Shown here: in pieces, positions 1-12,200 of the stretch
How positions within the stretch are numbered: position 1 is the stretch's first letter
How the letters are laid out: each line of letters starts with the position of its first letter
NCBI GenBank assembly: GCA_005406025.1
Contig: BGZK01000096.1
Coordinates: 186,001 to 250,000, forward strand
DNA length: 64,000 bases
Origin: Eumeta japonica
Lineage: Eukaryota; Arthropoda; Insecta; Lepidoptera; Psychidae
Direction: 5' to 3'
Notes under the pieces: generated by a model
Told to the model about the DNA's origin: nothing
Database searches by the model: none
Seen by the model: only the letters and a program-made list of their open reading frames with translations
Program-made: the position numbers and the translations under genes

Positions 1-1116
1 AATGTTTTAATTTATGTATTGCAACAATAATACGTACGAAATATAGCAACAATCAAAAGCGGGGGAAACGGATTTCTCCACGAACTGATATATACACTAC
101 AAAGTCAAAGCAATTTTCCAATAAACGTTAATAATAACACTATTATCATAGCAACGAGATAGTCAAACTTGCACTGTAAAGTATAATCGTACAGTCACAG
201 ACAAAATAGCAATATAAAGTGGCCACAATATGACCATAGACAAGTTCACTTGGTACATAGATATAAAAATGTTCTATTTGTTAATATTCATTTGTTAGTT
301 TTAATTAATCTTTCTAAACATTAAAAATAACGTAAGCATTTTCCATATTGGCTCCAAAAAACTATTGTTTGTTTTATTTATAATTTAAATTAACAATGTT
401 ATGTTATTATATAAGAAAAAATAATTTTTATTTTATATTAATGTTCATAATTTTTTTGTTAAAGTTCAACATGACTCAGTATTATTTATCAAATAGTCTA
501 AAATAAATTGTCACGGTAAATACAGTGAGTACCCAACAAATGTTACTCGTGAACTCGTGCAATTCGGAACAATATTGTAGACATCAATACTTGGCCTTCC
601 ACCAATAGCAACTCACGAAGATAGATGCGTCCTGATTGTATATATTTGTCTTTTTCGAATTTTCAAAGTTTGAGCTCGGCCATGTGCAGACATTACATTG
701 AGCTTGATCCTTATTGCATCGTATACCATCAATAGAACTGTAACTTACAATAAGAAGAATATTTTACACCTAAAAAAAAATTAAAAGTAATGATTGACTC
801 TTAAATTCGAATGTTGATAATACAATTCACATTTCTTTCCAAGGTCTACTTTAGTTGAGAATCGTTTTAAAATACGCGCGTTTTGCAAAGAGGGATTAGT
901 GTCGTTATCTCTTTCTAACATACAGGAGTCTCGTAAACGAGCAGAAATTATTAAAAAGTTGATTTATTCAAAACCCCTAATAGAAAAGCACATAAAAAAA
1001 ATAATAGGACATTTTGTTTACAACATTTCATTTGTTTACATAACTTTCGAATAGTATATTGCAACGGAAGTATGGAAAAAAAAATCGAAAAAATTGATTC
1101 CTACATCACGTTTTAG

Positions 1117-1223
1117 AAATGTTTCATCCGATAAGTATATATACGAGAACAGATTGATGTTACTTCGGGGAGGTCCATTGCTACTCGGTAAGCCGGTATT
1201 GGCAAGGAGCCGGTCTAATTCCT
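1117..1223 (-). repeat. Dispersed repeat, copy 1 (inverted relative to 3688-3795)
   Basis: Read on the minus strand, this stretch contains TTAGACCGGCTCC, then ACCGGCTTACCGAGTA, then TGGACCTCCCCGAAG, then a TATATATAC run and a TGAAACATT end. The same ordered words occur on the plus strand at 3688-3795. The two copies are diverged and in opposite orientation about 2.5 kb apart, so they are probably members of one non-autonomous element family. The family was not identified. Confidence 0.55.
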
Positions 1224-2435
1224 TGCCATCAGTTACGTTGAAGCGCATTAAGTAATCATATATGGTAAAATATTGTCAAATATGTCAAAGAAAATGAATA
1301 AAGAGAGGCATTGTGCCTCAGCCACCCCGAGTAGCTACTTCGACCTTCTTTTGTAGTTTTTAAACGAAAATTTGATGTACCTTTTTTTATCAACTTTTTT
1401 TTAGTTCTTGAAGCTAAATGAATGATATGACTAACTATAATTTTATTTGGTTGAGAGTAAATGCATATAAGGGTCCAAAATTCTTAAAATGATGTGAAAA
1501 ATCTTTAGCCAATAATAATAGCTCTAAAATAACTTATATTGATTTGAAACGGATATTTTATAAAGAATATATTTCATAAATTTCAGTTTCTTTGCCAGAT
1601 TTTAAACTGTCCTTGAACAAGCTTAATATTTTTTCAAACTAACTCACGCCATCTATTGTATAAAGCAGCTAACATTTACCGGTACATCTAATAGCTTACT
1701 AAGCAACATCCCTTGTAAAAGTACGTATTCTAATTGGCAGATGAATAACGCTTTAATTTTATATTACCTTACAAATATCATACATACAATTTAAACAAAT
1801 GATATTTCTCAAGTAACTTATTTTCTGGTACCTTTTAGGTATAAGATTATATAAATAAAATATAATTTCTTAATATACTTTTTTTGAATTTTGACATGAA
1901 AAAGATATTTTTATAAATAAATTATGTGAATTATATCAATGTTATAAAACTTACAATTAGAATAAAATGCACAATTATGTATTATTATATGAATAACCAT
2001 CGTAGATCAATCGCTTTGCGCTACGGAATCGTATGAAATTATAAGGAACTTGATAAACCCAAAGTATAGAGTATATTATTACAGCTGCGAACTAAAGAGG
2101 GCGCTGTAACTGGAATAAATGTAAGGTTTCTTTGTTAGTCACAAGAAAATGATATGATTATTTATATAAACAAAACAATGAAACGTAGAGGACGTGAGTG
2201 AAAATTGGCCAGGTTTCGGCTGAAAAGTGATATATCTTTTGTTGTTATTCATTTTAATCCACTAAAAGCTTTACTTACTTCAGAGTGCAAATTAAGCCGT
2301 CGATCACGGACGTAATGCCACATTTACGAGTTATGACGATGGTCAGTTACTAGCAGACAGCGACCCACACAAGCCCAGCATTTTTTTTCCACCTGCGGCG
2401 AGGAGGAAATAAAAAGGCACAAGTGAATTAATTTT

Positions 2436-2500
2436 GCTCGATTGGCTTTATTAATTCATTTGAACATAAATTAAAAATGAATTAATAAAGCCAATCGAGC
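2436..2500. repeat. Long perfect hairpin (26-bp arms)
   Basis: Positions 2436-2461 and 2475-2500 are perfect reverse complements (outer word GCTCGATTGGC / GCCAATCGAGC) around a 13-base loop. It lies outside any recognised gene. Small foldback elements or the two ends of a collapsed MITE give this structure; a hairpin RNA is possible but nothing shows transcription. Confidence 0.8.
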
Positions 2501-3687
2501 TAAATAGTGCTTACATCCGTACATCCTAACCACATACCGGCTGACCGTCTTGGCGATATTTTTTTAAATGTATGTAAGGCGAAAAGCGATGTAGAGTTGA
2601 AAAATAAACGTAATAGTATACTTTTCGTACCAAATTAGCATCTTCTATTATCAGAGGGAATTATAGAAATTGATTAGGCTTCATGTTTTTTATCAGCAAA
2701 TTGTAATCCATAGCGGCATTGCGGCGTGAAATTATTTAGTATTATAGCTGTTAGTTACTTTTGGGGCATAGCATTTGTAACAAAGTCTTTATCTAGTTAT
2801 TACTATAGTGGAATAAAAGAGAATTGGGGTGCCTTAAGTATGGCCTAAGGTAACCGCTTCTGCCTGTTTTTTTTCTCTCCATAATCTATAAATTTCATTT
2901 ACGTTTTTATTCTTAGCTACTTACCATTGAAGATTCTCATTTTTTTTTTACTTCATTTTTTCACATATCTTTCAAGTTTAAATAATTAATTGTTGTAAAT
3001 TGATTTTTGCCTCCTCGCACACATATTTTATTGAATTAAAAAATATGTAAACCAAAAATAAGAGGTAAGTACCTATGGCTACAGTTGATTGTGCATAATT
3101 GTATTAATTTTAAAATGGATCGAAAACTAATTTGAACGATTATTATTTGTTTGTCCATTGAATATTTGAATACCTTCAAGCCTTTGAAAATAATGATTCA
3201 ATTTACAATTTCATCATAAATACTGAGAACATTTTAGACACTCTTTATTTTCGCCTGAAATTAGGGTATTCTATTTGGAATTTTTGGATTTCTTCTTTTT
3301 ATTATAAAGTCTTGTAACTGGCACGGCCAGCTACAAGATTTTATATTTTAATAAAATTTAAATGTAAATTTAAATTTACATACTTTAATATAGAAATTTC
3401 TCGAAGAAATCCAATAGACTGGGGGAGTTTATATTTTAAATTAAAACGCTTTAATTGAGACAAAATAAGAAAACAAACAATTAAAATATTTAATCCGCCT
3501 CCAACGACGGTTTTTATAATTATGACAACACATTGCAGCCGATCAAAAAGGAAGTCAATGCCGCTACTACGGTGTGTTGTGAGACGGATCTCTATTTCAG
3601 TTGCATATTAATCATTAAGGTATGATGCATAAATCCCATCATATGACGACAAGCTTACAAAGAGCTACGTAAACGACATACTCGGAG

Positions 3688-3795
3688 GGGGGACTTAGAC
3701 CGGCTCCCCCCACACCGGTTCACCGAGTAACGTTGGACCTCCCGAAGGTGTTCATGAAAGAACTGGTATATATACTGACGCGGTGAAAACATTCC
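3688..3795 (+). repeat. Dispersed repeat, copy 2 (inverted relative to 1117-1223)
   Basis: Shares the ordered words TTAGACCGGCTCC, ACCGAGTA, TGGACCTCCC and a TATATATAC run with the copy at 1117-1223, but on the opposite strand. It sits inside the GC-richer island at about 3480-4050. Family unknown. Confidence 0.55.
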
Positions 3796-6479
3796 GTTAA
3801 CGCGATGCAGGCCTCGCCTTCCGATTGGCTGGCGGAGACCCACATTGAGTGACGTAGGGGAACGTCACAGGTCCTTTATATTGTGCGGCTGGCTTACGAA
3901 TCGGTTGTAAATCCTGTGCAGTCGAATGATGTAAAGATTTCTCTAAACTCCCCACACAATAGTTGTACGGTTACAAGTTGTGAGTTCTACGGTTGGACCT
4001 TGAAGATGCCGATTCGTACGAGAAGTTGTTATTATTAAGCTTTACGGTCATGGTATGTGCGACTTATCAATTCTTTACAGATATTTGTATGTTTATACAT
4101 TGGAAAAAACTGTTTGCAACATGCTACAGCAGTATGTAGGCGTGAACGACACTAATAAACAACATGCGGGTACGATGCGTCGACACGATAGTCGAATAGT
4201 GTAAAGGCCATTTCTCGTGGGGCTCGTACAGGGATGAGTTGGGAAAAGAGTTTATGTTGAAAAATATTATATTTATTAATTGTAAAAGTTGAGAAAAGCA
4301 AATACAATCTTTCGCTCCTCAAAGATGTTTCTTTTACTGATATTATAACCTACTAATATAGTATTTTAAATAGACACGCTTTAAAAGTTTAAAGCCATCA
4401 ACAGGTGTGCACCCGACCACCTAATGCGATATGCAGTCATACATTCATGTGGTCTGGAGGATTAGATAGGGATTCGTAGTAGAAGAACAGATACGAGGGT
4501 CAGCGCTGGGTTGCACGCTGCTTGTTTACACATGTTGCATGCAAGCGTTTAATTATAGATTTCCGCGAATTAAGACCTTACACGATAGAATAACTCGCCA
4601 ATAGTTATTATTGACAACTTCATACGTCTGCGAAGATTCTACTGAATCTTCAAAGACTTCAAAATCGATATGCACGTTTCATTAAAAAGTTTTCATTCAA
4701 TGTTGAAGTATGTCAACCTGAACAAGGCTACAAAAAAAAAATAATAGAGGAGGCAAGTTTTTCATATTTTTACATTCAAATGCATTATCGTCTTGTCGTC
4801 GGAGGAGAATTAATGCCCTGGAGAAGTAAAGAGAGCTTATAGATGGTAGTCGTGCTATTTTACTGTGACACACCGAAGACATTGAGGTTGTGGCGCAATA
4901 CAGCATTGCCACGAGAAAGTGGAGCACCGCTATCACTACGACTTTCAGGCAGTGGTGGATTTATATTTTTTACGAGTGTAGGCCACTTTATTTCCGCCGC
5001 CCCGTGTATCTTTCTAAAATAATAGTTTTCTGAAATCTGCGCCCCTAGGCCGCGGCCTACAGGCCTATTGACAAATCCAGGATTGCCTTCAGGGCTAAGT
5101 TCAGACGGAGCACACAACTACGAGTCTAGAGCGTGGACGTAACGCATTCGTTGTTTGTCTACAAGCACAAAAAATTAAAACCTGAATTAATTTATGTTAT
5201 TTGTTTCTTCACAATTAATTTATAACTAACGTTTTATAATGTGTATGAAATTTAAATGGCACAGTATATTAAAAATGCAGACTTGGTTCGTGCTTAGCCA
5301 TTTTTTTATTCGTGATTTAAGTAACTTAAATAAAATGATAATTAGTTGAATATGATATAATATTACTATTTAATAATTTTTATTCTATTTTTAAACTATT
5401 AGATTTTGTGGAATAAATGATAATAATTTTAGAGTTATTTGCAATGATCTATCGAAAGAGATACTTAGTATTATGAATTAGTAATTAATTTGCTTGCAAA
5501 CAATTAATAATAAATCTGAACAGAGCTGAATTCGAAATTTTAAGCAGGTAACAGGTTTTGCTACGAGGCGTAGGTCAGCGATCGCTTGTATTAGTCACAA
5601 CTGGCAATGGTCGGAGTACGGCATTAAATTTATTTTTAGGTTTCGTACACTTCTGACAAAAGCCATGTTAGATGAGTTCAATGCATTCTGTTGATCTTTC
5701 CTATAATTTGATGTCACATAAGTCAGTTTGCAAAACTTTTTTTTAATTCTCTAATTTGTCCCCAAAAAGTGACCGCCATATTTAAAATTCATTTATTTAT
5801 GTTATATGCCCGTGTTTCGGTCACAGAAATTCATATGTGTATTAAGTTTTTAACTTAATCGGTGCAGTAAATTCTAAATAATTTGGCTGTGACAGATAGA
5901 CACACAACTAGCCAATAATATGGTTTCCTTTTCTTATTCGGACGCGCTGAGCTCTAACAAGTTGGGGTGGAGAATATTATAAGCTGTGGGGTGCAACCCC
6001 GCTCAAAATAGGTGATAGGCTCGATCGCCTTTGATATGGCATAACGAGAGATAGATATTTAGTTTTCTGCGAAAATCGTTCAGAGAATGAAATGCGAATA
6101 ATATTTGTCTGAATGATTATACGTCGATTAAAATACCATCTTTACAATCGATATTACAATACAACTCAGGCATACTATGTAAAAATGAAGATTCAATTCA
6201 ATAAAACACACATAATGTTTAGGAATTTATCTTTTGAATGGTGTTTTTATATCGTTATGTTTTTCAGTTAAGGGGAATAATCTTATTTTTTACATTACTC
6301 ACATATTCGAAACGTAAAATCGTACGCGAAGGAAACTATTTTTGTAATATCAACTTCGTGATTCTTGTATTTATGGAGGAAAATTAATATTACTCTTCGT
6401 AAAGTGAAAATTTTCTTAGTACTTTTAACTCTTTACGCCATCGCCGACACTAGTAACCATAGCTCTATTGGAGGTTATT

Positions 6480-6570
6480 AAAAAAAACCGGTCAAGTGCG
6501 AGTCGCAAACTCGCACCGACGGTTCCAGACTCGAGGATATGCGCACCGAAAGTTTCGTACTACAAAACAA
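6480..6570 (+). repeat. Fragment of a dispersed family starting ACCGGTCAAGTGCGAGTCG
   Basis: An A-run followed by CCGGTCAAGTGCGAGTCG and, some 50 bases on, GTTTCGTACTAC matches the general form of related fragments at 33450-33515 and 46896-46950 (AAGTGCGAATCGG, AAGTGCGTGTCGG, each followed by GGGTT and a GTA string). From memory, this type of sequence is very common in lepidopteran genomes. It is a decayed non-coding fragment. Confidence 0.5.
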
Positions 6571-9244
6571 TATATTTGTGTTAAATACTCAAAAAATTAA
6601 ATTCGTTTATTCGTTTGCTGATTCTTATCACGAGTCGTGCTCACAATTTCTCGATTTTTATTAACTGTTTTTCTTAAGTTTGCACCATGACCTTGCTGAG
6701 TTTGACGCTTGTACTCGTACACGCTATTGCTTTTGCGATAGCGCAAAATAAAAAAAAAACTGATACGCACTAAGTATGTACTCAAGTACTTAGCAAGTGT
6801 TGGATAGTGAAACGAACCGTAGCATACTAAGGACTTTTTATACATTTAACTATAATATTTTTTATAAGAAACTATTTTCTGTATTTACTTCAAACTTTAT
6901 AACATAAGCAAACAAATATTTATATTACAATTTTAAAGTAAATATAGCGACCCTGATTATAAACTCTTTCATTTGATACAGTTTTTAAACTTTTTTTTTT
7001 TATAATTTATCCCTCAAAAGTGACCCTCATTATCATAGTCATCATCATTCGCTCAACCTTCAGCAATTACTGAAGAGACGAGACCCGATACACCAATAGG
7101 AAGGTGATTATAGGTAGAAAGTGTAGGTTCTAGTCTGGATTAGGAATGACGGAAGTGTAGATTCAGCCGGAATTCGTGCAACCTTTTTTCAGAAATTAAA
7201 AAAAAGTGGGAGTAATTAAAAAATAATTAAAAACCTGTGAATTCTTTTAATATTATGACGTATTTAAAGTGTTATATTATAACCTATGAAATAAATAAAT
7301 TTTGAATTTGAATAAGTAATAGATACTATAATACATCAATGAATATGGTGGGAATGGGTAAGTTTCTTTTGTTCGTAGTCAATTTTCCCTTATCTTTGCT
7401 TGATGCAGGCTTTTATGGTCCGTTTCTGGGAGTTGGAAGAGTTCATCCGTAGCCTTTTTAATCTATAATTTTGTTTAAGCTAATGGTGGTATAATCTTTG
7501 TGGTTCCTCTTGTGATAGCCCATGTCTTGTTTGTGTAAGACTCTAGAATGTACGCAGCTTTCTATGGCAGTAGATGTAAAGCGGAGACACGTAGATGGTG
7601 TCGAGCTCTTCTTAAAAGAACTTCTTTGTAAGTCATTTCTTTTTCTGAACGACCTTTCATTCTTCATTTTCTTCATTTGATGCAGACTTTCAGCGTCCGA
7701 TTTGGTAAAATTATTTAGCAGTCGTTTAAATTCTGTTTCGCTCTTATTTTAATTCATTTATTTACGTCGTTACGGCCGTGTTTGCGTCTCAGATCAAAGA
7801 CTTAATGAAGACTTAAACGGTTTAACAAATTCAGAGTAAATTAGTTGTGACAGAGGACATACTGACATGAGGGATTCTATAAGAGTGCATAAAATCATAT
7901 TAATAATAAATTTGGGGTGGCGCTGACTGCCTAGCCGTTGTATGGAATCTTAAAAATTATTTCCTATAGTTAAATATCTTAATAATAAAAAATCCATTGT
8001 GAACTTAAAAGTAAATAAAAAATAATGGAATACAGTTAGATTTATCTTTCCATATTCAATTTATTTTTCGTGAGGTTGATAAATGTCCAATCAATTATTT
8101 TCCTCGTATCTCTCGAATGTTGTTCAAGAAAGCAGTATTCGATCTTTAACAAAATACGGATTCAATTTAGAAAAAAAAAAAAAATATGGCAGCGTCTGAA
8201 ACACACAAGTGCTTCTACTTTGGCTTTATTACTTATTATTATAACTATTGTCATCGACGTGCAGTGCTATTGTAGTGATCATTTGTGTGAACGGGCTCAT
8301 CAAAATACATATTAATACATCGAGGCGGCATCTAAGAAATTTAAAATTTCTTCTTAATTTTCAAGATAATTCATCTATTTGGCAATCGGCGCTAGTCTAC
8401 AGCTAGTGACAGACCGCGATTAATCCTCTTAATATTTAATTGAGTTTGTTAATAGAAATTACATTTAATTGTTTTGATTCCAATTATTGATTTGCAGTTT
8501 ATTGCAAATGACTATATGGTCTCAACGTCAGATTTTATTTTAAAAGTGACAATAATATTATTTTAACAGATGACTGACGTGTTAGAAAAGAGATATAATC
8601 TCTAAAATCAGGTTTTTTTTTTTAACAATAAGCATTTAGTTATAACTTGAATAAAAGCAAATTACAATCATCTGAATTCACTTGAAAATAAGGCCTCTTT
8701 TTTATATCCTTCACCGTTAAATTGCAACATTGAAAATTGCGCGCGCAGTTTATAATAATTTTGACGCAGGTAAATTTTATGGGTATAGCATAACAAAATA
8801 AAAATATTTTTAGAGTACGAATTTAGCGATTGCTTGTATTATAATTGTAATTGATAATAAATTTAGAATCGAACGATTTCAAAACAATAACATTATAAAG
8901 GTAAGTGAATTGTAATTTTCGTAAAATCTGTAATTATTTTAATTTTTTGACTTTCGGGTGAACTGATTTCTCGACATAATTCTACTCTTACAATTGATGG
9001 ATTAAAATTATTCTTCTGTCATTTTATATGTAAAACATTTCAAATGTTGCTTGTTTAATTCAATATAGCTATATTTAATGTTTAGATAATTTTCCTCATT
9101 TAATTTTTACAACGTTTTGCAATTTTCATGATTTTAAATCAGCTTAGCAATAAAATGAGTGGTGTAGCACGTATCAATGAATTGTCATTAATTTAAACAA
9201 AATGTCATTTCCAATTTATATAGATTATTAATTTAAAATTTCAG

Positions 9245-9271
9245 ATTATTCACAATTTCAGATTATTCACA
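9245..9271 (+). promoter_or_regulatory. Duplicated 3' splice acceptor just before the start codon
   Basis: A 17-base unit, TTTCAGATTATTCACAA, occurs twice in a row immediately before the ATG at 9272, giving two possible acceptors (AG at 9243-9244 and 9260-9261). With the strong donor at 8900/8901 this suggests a 5' untranslated intron of about 350 bases. Either acceptor gives the same protein. Splicing is inferred from motifs only. Confidence 0.4.
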
Positions 9272-12200
9272 ATGGCTACAAGTAGCTCTGGAGCAGTGTT
9301 CTTTCTTGGGACCCGTGCGCACTATCAGGTTGTAATTTATAAAACATTATTAACATTTTATCTTCATCATTACTTGTAATTGTTTAGTGCAAAAAGTTGA
9401 TGTTGTAAGCTCGCCATGAAATTGCCTTTGTGATACATGAAAGAACCACTAGTTTTAGATTTCAAAAAAATTATAATTCAAGTATTTTTACAAATGGCAT
9501 TAAAATGCAGAATCAGCATGCTTTATATTCTATTTATATAAGTCGAAATTCCCAACTATACTTATTCATAATACCTGTAAAAATTTTTGAATGGTTCCTT
9601 CTGTGTTTGCTTACTTTTCAATATAAAATGATAATAATATAAATACACACTTATTTCTCAGAAGGTTAGACTGATACAATGTAGAGATTTCTACTTTGAA
9701 CGATTTTGCATATTTCTCTTGCTTCACTGACATCTATCAATCTTTTCATGCAAACTCTTCGGTTTTGGGTGCTTAAAATTTGGTCCTTTTTTAATATGCC
9801 ACCGATATGTGTAAAGGATTTAGGGTGATTCTTGCCGACCTTTGCATCACACACATTCGCTCTATAGATTTGTTTTGTCAGTCTACTTTCATTCATCCTT
9901 TCCAGACGGCCAAACCACACCGCTCTTTGACATCACTGATCCTACTTATATCTTTCGGAGACACGCCACACATACTACATAGAAATTGTATCTCCACCGC
10001 ATTGATTCTATGTACATTTTTCTACTGATATACCCAGTTTTCACTACCATATATAGGTATAGGAACCAGGATCCCGTTATGGATAGCCAGAAGCACTTGT
10101 CGCGAGTTACTTTTAATGTTCATAATAGCAGGCAAAACCCAATCACTTTATTTCCCGCGCATTCACTCTCATTTTAATATCTCTTATCATGTTTACCATC
10201 ATTTGTAAAGAGGCTATCCGAGTATACAAACTATTTCACTTATTAGCCTCTCTCCTCTTCTATATGAAATAATTATGTAGTCGTATTTCTAGTTAGAATT
10301 ATGATGTAATTGTATATATTGTTATAGGTTTTACAACCTCCAGATTCAGCTTCATATGATCTTAAAAACGGCAATGATTCTACTGAAACCATATATCAGA
10401 ATCGTGCATCTATCCAAGATATATGGTTGGACTCTACGAAAGATGAAGAAATTCAAAACAGTGGAAATTATCTGACGGGAGAGTGTGGAAAATGGATGAA
10501 TTGTGGTCGAAACGAGAATAGAACTACGGCAATGGAATGCAATGATAATGCATCGAAACATACGAATTTTGATTTGGGTACCGGCGTCACTAGGAGGTTG
10601 AAGAAAAATAAGAAGCAGTATGGGTCAAATGAGCAGATCCTGAATGGCAATGAGGAAGCAATAGAAATAGATCCTACTGCACTGAATAAAATTAATGACA
10701 GGTAATTTTACTTGCTTGCAGGGAAAATGGTGCTGTTTTGGCAATACAAAAAAAAAATCTATTTTATTGATTAGTTGACTACTCCTATACCTTAGTCTGT
10801 AGAATGATTTTGTAATCCCATAAAACAGTTCTGGATATAATTCTTAATTGACCGAATTAAAAAAGAAGTTGTCTCTCAAGTCTAGGAATTGAAGTCATGT
10901 GTCAATTAAGTATATGTGAGAATTTTTGTGTTAAGTCATAATAAAGATTCATCTTACTTTGTGGCTACTGCAGTATGAATTTTGGTATAATATATAAAAT
11001 TAAAATAATATTAGGTATCAGTGGTTTATTCATTTCATGAAAATGGTCAAAAGCAAATATTCTGTTCATATTGTACATAAGAATGGGCAGTGGAGTGAAA
11101 TGAACAAATTACAGTTCTGGCTTCATAAATTTTAAAAAGTTTTGGGTAATGTATTCCAGGGCTTTAAATCAAATATGCTTATATCAAGTTTTATTGCATT
11201 TAAAAGCTGATTTTCATCGACATGAATCTCAAATTAATGTTTGTTGGTCCTCTATACGTGCCTAATCTATTGATCCGATTACAGTGAAACTTTGGCGATG
11301 TGTTGTAGACACGTCCGGGAAGATTTCTTAATAAAATTTATCCACGGTTTCATTTGTATATTTGTACTCCCAAATCGAACTAATGAACTGATTCTAAAAA
11401 ATTTTCCACTAAAGGATATTTGCTCTATTTTGGAATAAAGTCGGCTGCTAAAATTTCCTTCAGCTTCATCCATGAAAAGACGATTTTAATAATCATTTAT
11501 GTCCTAGTAATATGCCTATATTTTATTTTGATATTAGCATTTGGTCCTGGCTTCGTCCAAATCGAAACTGAGACTGATAGCAGAATCGAAATCGATAGCT
11601 CGATGGGAAGTAAAATCCTGATTGTGACCAGTCAAGAATGTGAAACTGAAGTCGAAAATGAGTGTAGAGACAGGATTAAAACCAAGTGTCACTGGGATGC
11701 TCCATGTTTTATGTATTATACAGTGGAATCTCTATAACTCGAACCTCGTTAAGTCGAAATCCTCAGTAAGTCGAAAAAATTGCCTTTCCCTTCCGATGAA
11801 CCCTTAAATAGCGGTATCTCGAATTATTTAGACTTTGCAACTCGAACAAAATGTTATTTCCCCTACGAAGTATTGATAATACATATTTATACTCTATAAC
11901 TCGAATTTTGAAAAGGAGACTCCGTAAGTCGTAGTTGGTAAAATATAATGATGTCTTACTTGGAATTCCCCGAAATAATAGCAATGAATTCCAAAATGAA
12001 TGTTCGGGTTCGGGGCTTCTAATGTATTGTTTTTGTTTTGTACACGTGCAATGAATGAATACATTAATGGAACTTTCTAAGTAACACAGCTGTGAACGTT
12101 ACGTTTGTTCCTTGTCGACACAGTCATATGTATCTCGAAGTTCTTGTTAAGTCGAAAACTTATTAACTCGAATTTTTTTGCATTTCCCTTGACATTCGAG

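Larger units (their letters stand above)
1..9244. other. AT-rich intergenic stretch, no gene recognised
   Basis: No coding region here could be supported. Open frames are short, low-complexity and without recognisable domains. The stretch holds the dispersed repeats and the hairpin listed separately (1117-1223, 2436-2500, 3688-3795, 6480-6570). A GC- and CpG-richer island lies at about 3480-4050, with CCAAT-like and TATA-like strings on either strand; it could be a promoter or a decayed transposon, and I cannot tell which. A good splice-donor string (AAAG|GTAAGT) at 8897-8906 may end a 5' untranslated exon of the gene that starts at 9272. Confidence 0.5.

Noticed and set aside
3480..4050. GC/CpG-richer island as promoter of the gene starting at 9272
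   Set aside because: More than 5 kb separates them, no leader exon could be traced, and the island contains a dispersed repeat.
11420..11737. Plus-strand 105-codon frame with charged repeats
   Set aside because: Most of it runs through the dispersed GGCTTCGTCCAAATC repeat and its purine tail.
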